NCBI RefSeq assembly: GCF_004359215.1
Contig: NC_090613.1
Location: 5,110,839 to 5,127,299, forward strand
From: Bremia lactucae
Taxonomy: Eukaryota > Oomycota > Peronosporomycetes > Peronosporales > Peronosporaceae
Reading direction: 5' to 3'
DNA: 16,461 nucleotides
Below the pieces are notes generated by a model. The model did no database searches, had not been told where the DNA came from, and saw nothing but the letters and a program-made list of their open reading frames with translations. Within the stretch, counting starts at the first letter, position 1. Each line of letters starts with the position of its first letter. Position numbers and translations under genes: made by a program. Of this stretch, positions 1 through 8,192 are shown in pieces.

Positions 1-245
1 TTAATTCTATTAAATATAAATCAGTCTGAAAATTACTACCTACTTGGGAAGTGCGCACGAGGAGACGGATTACCGCTCCCGTGACGTCACTTCACCAGAG
101 TTCTCAGTGTGTTGGGTGAGGTCGCTTGCGCGCCCACCACAACTACCTCACTGCACGCAAGAGAAGCAGGTGCAAACCGCTTCCTTGCTGTGCTAGGGTG
201 TGTGCTTAAGTAGAGCGTGGCCGCATTACGACGTGCCCGCCAACA
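1..245 (+). repeat. Repeat arm A, partial (LTR or long terminal inverted repeat)
   Basis: This stretch is the reverse complement of the left parts of repeats B (from 7464) and C (from 15475). The first 86 bases match the reverse complement of C with no difference that I can see; scattered substitutions follow. It runs off the left edge of the window, so the half holding most hairpins is missing. The right end is CCGCCAACA, against CCGCCTACA in the reverse complements of B and C. It contains an AT-rich box with TATAAAT at about 15-21, followed by CAGTCTG, which could be a promoter firing rightwards. Whether it is an LTR or a terminal inverted repeat cannot be settled here. Confidence 0.85.
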
Positions 246-262
246 AATACAGTTTTCATTTT

Positions 263-403
263 ACCCTCTTTAAGCTAGTTACCTTAAAGAGAAGTCTTCC
301 TCTGCACGTACTAGTGTACGTGAAATAACGTAAGGCTCCACTCGCAACTGAAGCAGTGCGAAGTGGACTTATACTAAAACAGTACAAGTCGTAGTGCCCC
401 GTT
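263..403 (+). repeat. 140-bp leader-like repeat, copy 1
   Basis: About 140 bp align in the same orientation with 6993-7136, at roughly three quarters identity by eye, from an ACCCTCT motif to the shared TGCCCCGTT. In copy 2 the repeat runs straight into the ATG of a zinc-knuckle reading frame (7127); here that ATG reads GTG and the similarity ends just after it. The copy starts 18 bp inside the end of arm A. It opens with a perfect 9-bp hairpin, CTCTTTAAG (266-274) against CTTAAAGAG (283-291). It looks like the untranslated leader of a transposon gene left behind after the coding part was lost. Confidence 0.7.
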
Positions 404-743
404 TAAGTGGGTGTTTTCTCTGAGCTTTTGGGAGCTTTCTCTGGGTGTTGTCAAAGTGATTCTGTTGGGAAGCATCAAAGGGAGGGCGAACCCATAATTC
501 TCCTATTTTTATTAGCACATAATTTATTTCGCAAAATAAGTGCCATTTGGCTGGGAGATCAACCAGAACTCCAATCATTGCGTCAATATGAGATACTTCA
601 TTACGAACATGTTTATTTTATTTTACTTTACAACTAAAACAATAAAACCTGGAAGGATTGACAAAGCTTTAAAGTGTCGCAAAATAATTTGCTGCCTAAA
701 AGCTTTGGCACCCTAAAGCGCCTTTCGTAGCTCATACATTAAA
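404..743. other. Intergenic, no gene seen
   Basis: This is AT-rich sequence between the 140-bp repeat and the stop of the glucanase gene. Short overlapping frames exist on both strands, but none resembles a protein I know. On the minus strand, AATAAA-type motifs occur at about 612-622, some 120 nt past the glucanase stop, and could serve its polyadenylation. I see no RNA gene. Confidence 0.5.
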
Positions 744-1865
744 TTAAACTTCAAAAAGTCTCATGACGCCATCACGCAGCAATTGTCGCAACGACCAACC
801 TGTTGGGCGATTATGTCCATCATCTGAATGGCGCCAGGACCAAAAAATCCACCCCGAGTGTGCTTTGCTGAAGATTTCAAGTTGCGCCGATGCAAACTGC
901 TGCAGTCCGTGGCGGTCTTCACACGGAAACGCACAACTTTGAGCCCCAAGACTCCACTCGTCAATGAGTAGCCAATTACCACCCCACGACGAAATTTGAT
1001 CGCCATAGCGATGCACGGCTTGTAGCACTTGCTTTCGGTTCTGACCTTCGTAGCCCCAAAGGAAATACGGATGCCACTCGTGCCATACATTATAATAATT
1101 CGGGTATCGCATAAAGTCTTCCATAAACGGCGGGCATTGTTCAGTCAGCAATGGTGCTACAGTCAGTACACAGTCGTTGCCCGTCGCTCGGATTTCAGAA
1201 TAGGCCCGCTCGTAGTAGGTACGAAGCACATGCGGATCGGTTGGGTGTTCAGGTTCATTAAGCAGACCAACGCCTAAAAAAGACGGACAATAGCGGTAAC
1301 GGGAAGCCAAAAATCCTGCTAAATACACTGTGTTGTCGACATTCTCCGGATACTGGCTCCAATATTTAGCACCGCTATCCACTGCAGCACTATGGTCGCG
1401 GCCATTCTGAGATCCTTTTGCTGCGTGAATGTCCACAATCACGGCCATATCGTGGTTTATACACCAATTATTAACCAGCTCATCGAGATACAACAATGCA
1501 CGAGGGGCGAATACCGTCCATTCCTGCTTGTTGGGGAAATCTGTTGGGTCAAAGCCCATGATCCAGTAGCCCACAGGCACTCGCACTGTATTAAGACCAA
1601 ACCGTTTCATCTCGGCAATATCATACTCGGTGATCCACGTGCGCCGATGTTGCCCAAAACGCCGGTCACCTTCGTCATGGCCCAAAAATTTCATGGTCGC
1701 GAATTCTCCTTGATCTTTGATTTCATCTGGAACGCCATGCCATATGCAGGAGTCCCATGTCATCCAATGCTCGGCGACAAGCCATCCGCCAAGATTAACA
1801 CCTCGGCACGGAAGATCTCCGCGGCGCAGTCGGGCTTGGAGCGAATCGGATGCAGCACATGACAT
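744..1865 (-). CDS. Glycoside hydrolase family 5 beta-glucanase (exo-1,3-beta-glucanase type)
   Basis: Encodes 373 aa, one exon. The protein matches the exo-1,3-beta-glucanase branch of GH5: RGVNLGGWLV near residue 21, TVRVPVGYW at about 93-101, VDIHAAKGSQNG at about 144-155, then LLNEPEHP with the likely acid/base Glu204, the conserved histidines of WHEWHP at about 261-266, and IDEWSLG with the likely nucleophile Glu303. GWIFWSWR closes the barrel. All catalytic motifs are present, so the enzyme is probably active on beta-1,3-glucans, which are abundant in oomycete walls and reserves. The first ATG is at 1865; an in-frame TAG lies upstream, and the extra eight codons of the longer frame would need a TTG start. 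No signal peptide follows the ATG, which is odd for this mostly secreted family. It may act on intracellular glucan such as mycolaminarin, or an upstream exon has been lost to the insertion at 2090. The gene stands alone, flanked by transposon sequence. Confidence 0.9.
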   Translation of the reverse strand: MSCAASDSLQARLRRGDLPCRGVNLGGWLVAEHWMTWDSCIWHGVPDEIKDQGEFATMKFLGHDEGDRRFGQHRRTWITEYDIAEMKRFGLNTVRVPVGYWIMGFDPTDFPNKQEWTVFAPRALLYLDELVNNWCINHDMAVIVDIHAAKGSQNGRDHSAAVDSGAKYWSQYPENVDNTVYLAGFLASRYRYCPSFLGVGLLNEPEHPTDPHVLRTYYERAYSEIRATGNDCVLTVAPLLTEQCPPFMEDFMRYPNYYNVWHEWHPYFLWGYEGQNRKQVLQAVHRYGDQISSWGGNWLLIDEWSLGAQSCAFPCEDRHGLQQFASAQLEIFSKAHSGWIFWSWRHSDDGHNRPTGWSLRQLLRDGVMRLFEV

Positions 1866-1913
1866 CGTTAATGGCTCGGCAAATTTCAAGAACGACTAAA
1901 CCCTATCCATTTG

Positions 1914-1920
1914 AGAATGG
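1914..1920 (-). promoter_or_regulatory. Candidate initiator of the glucanase gene
   Basis: CCATTCT on the minus strand, about 50 nt before the ATG at 1865, fits the YCAYTYY core of oomycete initiators and is followed by CAAAT, as the extended consensus often is. It is a short match. If real, transcription starts inside the present 220-bp upstream region and the gene has no upstream signal-peptide exon. Confidence 0.35.
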
Positions 1921-2089
1921 CTCAATATCAACGGGAAAGAAGAGAGTTTCAAGTCTTCTCTTTGTAAAGGAATAAATAACTTACAATATTTTTTTTTGAA
2001 GTGCCCTTTCAGTTTTTGGCAGAATATTTATCATATGTCAAAGAGTGTATCTTAATTAGATAAACTCGATATTCTCTATGTATATTTGT

Positions 2090-2561
2090 TGTAACGGGGC
2101 ACCCTTTGCTAGTACCGATAACAGTACAAGTCAACCTACACTGATTACAGAGAAGGTGGTGTAATGGGGCACACTTCGGTTGGTGAAGTGTTGTTGTGGT
2201 ACATTTATTTTATGGGTAAATTACGCTTTTATTATATTTAAAATAGTGGCTGACTAAATTCCCATTTATTATGGGTAACATATGTGGTAGCTCAGTTTCC
2301 TTTTGATCTTAAAGCGTCTAGTACCTTCCTTAGGCTTGCGCATTGATCTGTGGGAGACAGATTCCTTTCTAAGGTATATACTCTCGGACACTAGTTGCCA
2401 CTTGGTTCTACGAACGCCTGAATCCCTTGAACTAGGATTCACTAAGCTTTACAAGCTTGTACGACTCACTGAGTTGTCAAGCTTACTAGTTCTATAAATC
2501 TAAGTGACTTTTGAGTCTATAAGTTTTCCTCTGACTTAAGGAGCAAGGTAGCTCTGTCACA
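2090..2561 (+). repeat. 5' LTR of a degenerate Ty3/Gypsy element
   Basis: The repeat opens with TGTAACGGGGCACCC (2090), a start typical of oomycete Gypsy LTRs as I remember them, and ends with CTGTCACA at 2561. A primer-binding-site-like TGGTAGCA follows within three bases, and a decayed gag-pol frame on the same strand starts about 80 bp later. A second LTR-like start, TGTAATGGGGCAC, lies at 2160 directly after a purine run AGAGAAGGTGG (2149-2159). The first 70 bp may therefore be a partial duplication or a nested fragment, and the true LTR may begin at 2160. No matching 3' LTR is seen downstream. Confidence 0.65.
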
Positions 2562-2563
2562 CC

Positions 2564-2575
2564 TGGTAGCACTCG
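2564..2575 (+). other. Candidate primer binding site
   Basis: TGGTAGCACTCG begins two bases after the LTR end. TGG plus a partial match to the 3' end of initiator tRNA-Met (usual site TGGTATCAGAGC) is what a Ty3/Gypsy primer site would show. The match is imperfect, as expected for a decayed element. Confidence 0.4.
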
Positions 2576-2639
2576 TAGTCAATCTACGCCTGTCTTTATG
2601 AGAGTAAGCCTCTGGTAAAATGGACTCTTTTCCAGAACT

Positions 2640-3460
2640 CTCAGGGGCGAAACGCTCAGCGTTCGAGAAGCTCAAAACCTTGTTGGGCTAGAACAAATTG
2701 AGTTCATCATGTCCCAGGGGCCAGAGGTTCTGTCTGGATGCAAGGCTTGAAGCCTTTATACGATATGAATCCTTCATGACCGGACAGGTTCAGGATTACC
2801 TTGCGGCACCTATGCCAACTCGGTACATCTCCGTACCTGATTCAGAGCCTAAGGCTCGCTCTTTAGTTGTCAATGTGAAGTCATTTGAGGAAAAAGAGGG
2901 GGAAAACTTCTCTTTTTGGAGTAAGCAAATGGAGATGCTCGTTGACTCCGCCTTGTTCAAGACCCGGTGCAAAAATCAATTGTAGTTACAGTCTTATGAG
3001 GGGTTTCATGAGGGCGTTGCTGTGAAGAGGCAGTTCATAGCGCAACGCGCTGAGATCTGCGTCTTTAAATCTGCTCGCGTTAGCACGCCTGTTTACCGTA
3101 CAAGCTCTTCGAGCACGTCGGTATCGTCTAATAGACCGGAACCCATGAACTAAGCTTCGTTGAGGAAGGAGAAGAAGCACTTCAAGCTGTGGAACAGCAT
3201 AAGAACATCCATAGATGTTATAGGTGCGGAAGCACGAAACATTTACGTCCGACCTGCCCCTACGAAATACGCGTAAAGCTCGAAAGAGCAACAATTCCGC
3301 CTATCCAGAAATCTGGTACGGTGCACGAAAAAGTCGATACCCTGTAGGTGCGGGGCGTCCTACTGGGGAAGATCAAGGAGGTGCAAGTAATCAGGACCTA
3401 GCCCCAATTAGTTCGGTACGCAATGGCACGAAGCGTCAGAGCAAGCTAGCTTGTTAGTCA
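2640..3460 (+). pseudogene. Gypsy gag remnant with CCHC zinc knuckle
   Basis: Gag similarity starts near 2640. The clearest block lies at 2830-2960, with VVNVKSFE followed by EGENFSFW and MDSA-like residues, which I know from oomycete Gypsy gag. The frame stops at 2983-2985, and much of the capsid region is missing. A CCHC knuckle, C-x2-C-x4-H-x4-C, is clear at 3216-3257 (CYRCGSTKHLRPTC) in another frame. Stops and frameshifts occur throughout, so it cannot make a working gag. It continues directly into the protease remnant. Confidence 0.8.
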
Positions 3461-3494
3461 CTCAGGCGACTGTCAAGGGCTTTGACAAGCCATA

Positions 3495-3790
3495 ACCAAT
3501 TTAATTGACTCAGGAACGTCTTAAAATCATGCTCGACGTTTTTCCCTTGAGGGAAATCAACAATATGTTGAGGCGCTTTAAGCGCATGAAACTGATACAA
3601 TCACTGTTCGCTTAACGGCTAAGACTCGTGTCACTGTTCCTCAGGTCCCGTTGAACTTAGGTATGATGTTTCTGGACATTGACAGTGTGGAACGCTGTCT
3701 CGTCCTTAATTTGGATTCGAGATATGATCTCATCCTTGGTATGGCTTGGCTTGAACGTCATTAGCCATAGATCAATTGGAAGTCTTAGAC
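3495..3790 (+). pseudogene. Gypsy aspartic protease remnant
   Basis: LIDSGTS at 3501-3521 carries the aspartate triad of retropepsins. Further on, LNLDSRYDLILGMAWLE (about 3708-3755) is the conserved C-terminal block of oomycete Gypsy proteases, with the ILG motif. In-frame stops lie between the two blocks, so this is a decayed domain. A lysine- and serine-rich linker with several stops follows, before the reverse transcriptase. Confidence 0.8.
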
Positions 3791-4709
3791 CTTAGCTGCC
3801 ACGCGCAATGTTCCTAGCAAAGTTTTGGAGAGTCATGAACCCGCCTTTGCTCGGCAACAAAAGCGCTTTTGGCGCGAATCACTGACTGAATCCGTCAGTA
3901 TTTTAGACATTGGAATGTCTGAGTCAATAAACTCCATGTTGAAACATTTATTCTGGGCCCGACTCAGAAAAAGGGGGTGAAACGGCACGTACTCCGTTGA
4001 GTGACACTCGTTGTAATAATAATTCACCGAATGCTGAAAGTATTGTAGGCTTAAGGCTGGATTTTTAAGCGGGTAACATCCCTGAGATACGTGGAGTGGC
4101 ACGTCTAAGTCAACCGAGTTTGGTCGGCCCAGGTGTCACCATACTGAGTGTCAGTAGTGACACTATAGGCGGTTCGCCAGAGCATTTCGGGTCAAACCCT
4201 TCTATTGCACGTGAAGTGACACGTAAATGGTCACTGCACAAGGAAGTTGAGTTACTTAACTCCTTGTCAGATGTCGGATCAGACGCCAGCTCTGGTATGA
4301 AACCAATACAGGCTGAAAAATTCAGGGACGTAAATTTCCCGGCCTCTAAGAGGCGTATTGTCTCTACTCCGAGACAGGAAAGACGCGAAGCGTCTAAGCC
4401 CTCACTAAGTGATACGAGCGAGCAATTGGATACGCTTGTAAATGGTAACCGGTAAAATCGAAGGAGAAGATAGCCTTACGGCAATTTCTTCATTACATGC
4501 TCTGTTAGAGCTAGACGAAATGCTTATTCATGAGTACGGCCGAGCCTTAAAGGCTGGCGACTTTTTCTGAGATGGTGGTCATTTGACTAACGATTGAGTT
4601 AAACTCATCGTCACTTCTGGACTAAGCTGTCCTGGAGGACACAAAAGTTGCGCTTAGTGCGCGTAGTGGATCATCGACTCTTAAAGATCCTACGGATCTA
4701 TCCTAATCC
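3791..4709 (+). pseudogene. Gypsy protease-RT linker, decayed
   Basis: No conserved enzyme domain is visible. A 119-codon open stretch at 4096-4455 is serine-rich and hydrophilic, as expected for the linker between protease and reverse transcriptase in these elements. Short imperfect echoes of GCACGTGAAGTGACACGT-like sequence occur at about 3984 and 4207. The position between protease and RT motifs on the same strand is the main reason for the call. Confidence 0.55.
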
Positions 4710-5840
4710 TTGATTATGGACTTCCAAGATGTGGTATGTATTAGTTCACCATCTGTTTATTCTCGGATAGAGGTGTCCGTCATGAAATTGACTTGGTTCC
4801 TGAAGAATGGGCGGATGGGCAGCCTTGAAGATGGCGGCCCTCAACTATGTCGTTGCATACTGACTAACGCATTTTCTATAGTCAAGAAAAATAGTTTAAG
4901 CGCATTGCAAATCAATTTACCAAATACCGTTTTACAAGATAGTGGCCTTTACGAAAGGAACAGTGTGACGTCATTGACGATTTCTTCCGTGCTAAGCACA
5001 AGGCTGGGATGGTACGAGAGAAAAAAAATTCCCATTCGACACCGACGTTTTGTGTCAAAAAGCCAAATGGTAATTGGCGCATTGTACATGTTTATAATAA
5101 GCTTAACACTGCCACTATACCAGCGCAAACCCCCATCAAAACCCCATTTCTAGAAAGGATGTTCTCCAATAAAATATGGTGGACGTGCGATGTACATCGA
5201 ACATGAATTAGTCGATGGTTAGAACCAAGTGCTCACGGGAGCCAGCAATATCCATCTTACAGTAATTAGCACCCCAAACGCATGCTATGGGAATGGTTGG
5301 TTATGCCACAAGGCCTTTCCAACGCTCCGGCGACATGTAATTATCTTGTGACGCAACTGTTCCACCTTCATGGAGGTTATGCACAGCCCTATTTACTGAC
5401 ATTATTGTTCATAGTCGTGTAGAGCAGGGTCGGTCGGATGTGGAAAACCACATCGACCATTTGCGAGTAGTGTTCGAGTGCATGCCCAAAAATAATTTGT
5501 ATACCAATGCATCTAAATGCATTTTTGGCGCAGAAGAAATTCCCTTCTTAGGGTTGAAGCGAGGCCTTAGAGCGGATACTGCAAAGGTAAAAGCCATAAT
5601 TGATTGGCCGGTTCCTAAGAATCAAAAGGATTTGCTTAAGTGGTTGGGTCTCACCAATTATTTAAAAAAATATAGCGAAAACTACGCTGATATGGCTAGG
5701 CTATTATCTAATCTCCTTAAAAGGATACATAATGCTGGACTAGCACCGAGAATGATGTTTTTAAAGCAATTAAGGATAGTCTTATTCATGCCCCAATTCT
5801 GGCTTTACCAAATCCAAATTGGCCTTTCAGTGTCGTAGGC
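4710..5840 (+). pseudogene. Gypsy reverse transcriptase remnant, active site broken
   Basis: In order: a decayed N-terminal part around DFQDV (about 4717); STPTFCVKKPNGNWRIVH (5036-5089), the conserved RT fingers block; WLVMPQGLSNAPAT (5291-5332), the hallmark of Ty3-type RT; then the YxDD region at 5390-5403, where the tyrosine codon is followed by eight rather than nine bases before the next conserved isoleucine codon, so the aspartate pair is lost. The thumb and connection segment is well kept at 5440-5730 (NASKCIFGAEEIPFLG, then WPVPKNQKDL and WLGLTNYL). Similarity ends near 5838, where RNase H should begin. The element is dead. Confidence 0.9.
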
Positions 5841-6202
5841 GAGTTTGATGCTAAAAGCGTGAGCGAGGCTCAACGCTTTGTGGATGAGCGATAAGCCATC
5901 ACAGGAAAAGTATGGCAAGCGCACAGGACAAGCAAAAAGAATGTGCGGACCGAAATGGTCGCAAAAATAATGAACGCTTTAGAGTAGGTGAAAAAGTACT
6001 ATTAAGTACTGCTACCCTCTCTATGAATGCAATTTCTGTACTACCTGGAGGTACTACGAAGTTGTTGCCACGTTTCATTAGGCCCTTTACGGTGGTAGAA
6101 GAGGTTGGAGACCTTAATTATAGGCTCACCCTTCCCGCATATATGAAGACGCACCATGTATATTTACGTGGGTCGTCTGAAACGGTATGTAGACCCAAAT
6201 GA
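5841..6202 (+). pseudogene. Gypsy integrase C-terminal remnant
   Basis: Shortly after the RT connection the sequence jumps to the integrase C-terminal region: QRFVDER near 5870, then DKQKECADRNGRKNNERF and VGEKVLL (5924-6000), LPGGTTKLLPRFIRPF (about 6041-6090) and VGDLNYRLTLP (6106-6138). RNase H, the zinc-binding domain and the catalytic core of the integrase are all absent, so one or more internal deletions of well over 1 kb have occurred near 5840-5865. The frame is open for 96 codons at 5912-6202 but cannot supply a working integrase. Confidence 0.85.
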
Positions 6203-6640
6203 GGTCACATACCTCCATCCGTTAAGGAGACCGATGGTGACGCCGATTGTGAGTCGAGCGTCGTTCGGGTGAGGGGGACGGAGAAGGCGAAAAACTTTTA
6301 GCCGATCGACTCCTTTCAGCACGAAGAAGACTCGGAGGGCGAGGGACATCACGCGAGTAACGCGGATCCCTCAGCATTATCTTCTCCAGAAGGTCCAAGC
6401 GAGTCTTTAGGCGTTCGTAACCCTGACGAGCCTTCGCTCGGACATCAGGAAGATCCGAGTTCAGTCGCAAGGCTTGACCCTCGCGATCCACAATACGTCG
6501 TTCAGCAGCGCTCAACGCCTGTGACTGAACGGACGAAGGTAAGGCAGCCACGAGTAGGTGGGCGAGGTCGCCACTCCTATTGGACGCCGCCTGTAATGAT
6601 GGATGCGGTTGGGAAGCAAAGCTTCCTTGTTCTTTGATAA
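6203..6640 (+). pseudogene. Gypsy pol C-terminal tail, decayed
   Basis: The tail continues from the integrase. A shifted frame reads YVDPNEVTYLHPLRRP at about 6187-6234. A long acidic, proline- and serine-rich stretch then ends in RHSYWTPPVMMDAVGKQSFLV at about 6571-6635, as I would expect just before a chromodomain. No chromodomain follows; stops appear at about 6636. The antisense strand is open for 157 codons over the same bases, but the plus reading fits the element. The element ends here without a 3' LTR. Confidence 0.6.
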
Positions 6641-6992
6641 ACAGCGCCCGGCTCCCTTTTATTGGTTCAATTTTCTTATTAAACCCACGACACAAACTCT
6701 TTTAGCGGCATCACTACCGCACTACCGCCACCACAAACTTGCTACAAATACTTACTCGTCACTTTCTCACTACCATCATCACCACCACACCGCATCACTA
6801 TGTCGTCTGCAGAAACCACGCTTCTACCACCGCCTCAGTTGGTGTATACCATAGTAGAAGAGGCTACAGAAGCGGTACAGCTATACGCTCGGACAGATAT
6901 GACTTTATTACATGCTTTGTATTAGTATATAATAAAGTTAGTATTAGGTAGATAGAAACAGAAGAACTTGATTATATTACATACATTTTGCT
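6641..6992 (+). pseudogene. Fragment resembling a Mutator-like transposase N-terminus
   Basis: A short frame at 6800-6925 (41 codons, ATG start) holds a proline run followed by YTIVEEATEAVQLYAR. This resembles the opening of MULE/FAR1-type transposases, where an E-E-A-x2-A-x3-YA pattern leads the first DNA-binding domain. The frame ends after LLHALY, and the rest of that domain is missing. The upstream bases (6700-6800) are a CACCA/CATCA-rich leader. If the call is right, this is the front end of the same kind of transposase whose back end is at 7127-7468. The family assignment is from memory of the pattern and is not strong. Confidence 0.35.
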
Positions 6993-7136
6993 TGTAACCC
7001 TCTCTAAAGCAAGTGTTTTAAAGAGCGTCTTCCACTGCACGTACCAGTGTCCGTGAAGTGACGTGAGGCACCACTCGCACTAAAGCAGTGCGATGTGGAC
7101 TTGTACTGAAGCACTCCAAGTCGGCAATGCCCCGTT
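6993..7136 (+). repeat. 140-bp leader-like repeat, copy 2
   Basis: This is the second copy of the unit at 263-403, in the same orientation. The ATG at 7127 falls inside its 3' end. In-frame stops upstream show that it is not coding in the frame of the downstream protein, so it is probably an untranslated leader. The hairpin that opens copy 1 is only partly kept here. Confidence 0.7.
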
Positions 7137-7468
7137 CCACTGCGCCAGTTGAAGTCGATCTTCGTAGGCTGCAGGAAGTAAACCATGCTGAGGCGTCAAA
7201 CAACCGTAAGCGACAATTACTTGATGGCATCCGAGAATTACGTTGCTTCCCAGTGATCGAGGAGCATCTGCGCATTCGTGGACTAGGTCGGCCAAGTGGA
7301 TCAACCCAGCGCTTACCATCTGCCTTTGAACGTGTAGAAGCTGCTCCAGCAGAAGCGAAACCAGGACGCACGTGCAGTGTGTGCAAGATGACAGGATATA
7401 ACGCCCGAACCTGTCGACAACGCGCAGCTACACCCTCCTCACACAGTAGTATACTTCATATAGTGTAG
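7127..7468 (+). CDS. Zinc-knuckle protein, probable C-terminal piece of a transposase
   Basis: Encodes 113 aa from the first ATG; a longer frame from 7088 would need a GTG start. Residues about 1-50 are charged and helix-prone (NRKRQLLDGIREL). A basic GRPSGSTQRLPSAFE block follows at about 60-74, and then a zinc knuckle of C-x2-C-x4-x-x4-C form (CSVCKMTGYNARTC), in which the usual histidine is a tyrosine. A GRP-x-GS block followed by a C-terminal knuckle is common in Mutator-like transposases, usually after a DDE and SWIM region that is absent here. The stop codon, TAG, lies in the TGTAG that opens repeat B. It may be the remains of an internally deleted transposase, or a short transposon accessory protein. 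No catalytic domain is present. Confidence 0.5.
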   Translation: MPRSTAPVEVDLRRLQEVNHAEASNNRKRQLLDGIRELRCFPVIEEHLRIRGLGRPSGSTQRLPSAFERVEAAPAEAKPGRTCSVCKMTGYNARTCRQRAATPSSHSSILHIV

Positions 7469-7776
7469 GCGGGCACGTCTTAATGCGGCCACGCTCTACT
7501 TAAGCACACACCCTAGCACAGCGAGGAAGCGGTTAGACCGTCTACTCTCGTGTGCCGTGAGGTAGTTGTGGTGGGCGCCTTCGCGGTCTCACCCTACGCA
7601 CTAAGTACTCTAGTAAAGTGTCGTCACGGGAGCGGTGATCCGACTCCTCGTGCGCACTTACCAAGTAGGAAGTAGTTTTAGACTGATTAATATTTAATCG
7701 CATTAAATATAAATACCATTTTTTACTATCAAAAATGTCATCTTTTGTAAAACACTAATATATATTGCGAGCATAT

Positions 7777-7978
7777 GCCAGAAAGAGGGGACTTGGCGTT
7801 TCACAATCTTTCCACTCAAAGCAGCTGGAAACGCCAAGCTTACGGACATGTACCGCAATTTTTTGTCAGTCTTGAACTGGACGCTTTTTAGATATCGATC
7901 ATATTATTGAAAAATAGGACGAGTATTGCTATTTTGTGGCCTGCTAGGACGTATATTGCTATTTTGTGGCCTGCTACC
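7777..7978. repeat. Insertion inside repeat B, absent from repeat C
   Basis: Repeat C passes directly from GAGCGTAT to CTTTATAGATACCTCGCG, while B carries about 200 extra bases between the equivalent points (edges approximate). The insert has an 11-bp perfect inverted repeat, CTTGGCGTTTC (7792-7802) with GAAACGCCAAG (7828-7838), and a tandem duplication near its right end. It could be a small non-autonomous element, but I see no clear target duplication. Confidence 0.55.
7916..7975. repeat. Tandem duplication, 2 x 30 bp
   Basis: Two adjacent 30-bp units (7916-7945 and 7946-7975) share the core TATTGCTATTTTGTGGCCTG. They differ at two positions near the front. They lie in the insertion within repeat B. 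Confidence 0.9.
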
Positions 7979-8192
7979 TTTCTAGATATCTCGCGTAACG
8001 GATGACGCTAGGCATCATCCCTCGTAATGTGAATACACCTTCGAGCATCACGTACACGGGTTGGTCACAAATGTAAACCACACCCGAGTGGTGGGTCTAA
8101 TTACTTTATTTAAGTAATCGACCATCCACTTAAGTACACCAAGTGTACTTAACGGGGACTGTGTAACATTAGGGCAACATAAGCCCGTTACA

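Larger units (their letters stand above)
7464..8192 (-). repeat. Repeat arm B (LTR or long terminal inverted repeat), with an insertion
   Basis: Spans TGTAGGCGGGC to GCCCGTTACA, so the ends form an imperfect short inverted repeat with the TG...CA boundaries of LTRs. It is inverted relative to arm A, parallel to C, and 176 bp longer than C because of an insertion at about 7777-7978. Read on the minus strand it starts TGTAACGGGC, and a chromodomain fragment in that orientation lies just upstream (8500-8733), as for a 3' LTR. Read with arm A and the transposase-like pieces at 6800-7468, it looks instead like the right arm of a DNA transposon. Bases 7464-7466 do not match a direct duplication on the far side. 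Confidence 0.85.

Noticed and set aside
1392..1862. 156-codon plus-strand frame inside the glucanase gene
   Set aside because: Antisense to the GH5 catalytic motifs.
6222..6695. 157-codon open frame on the minus strand
   Set aside because: The plus strand of the same bases reads as the pol tail of the Gypsy element in the expected place; the antisense frame is open mainly because of GC-rich composition.
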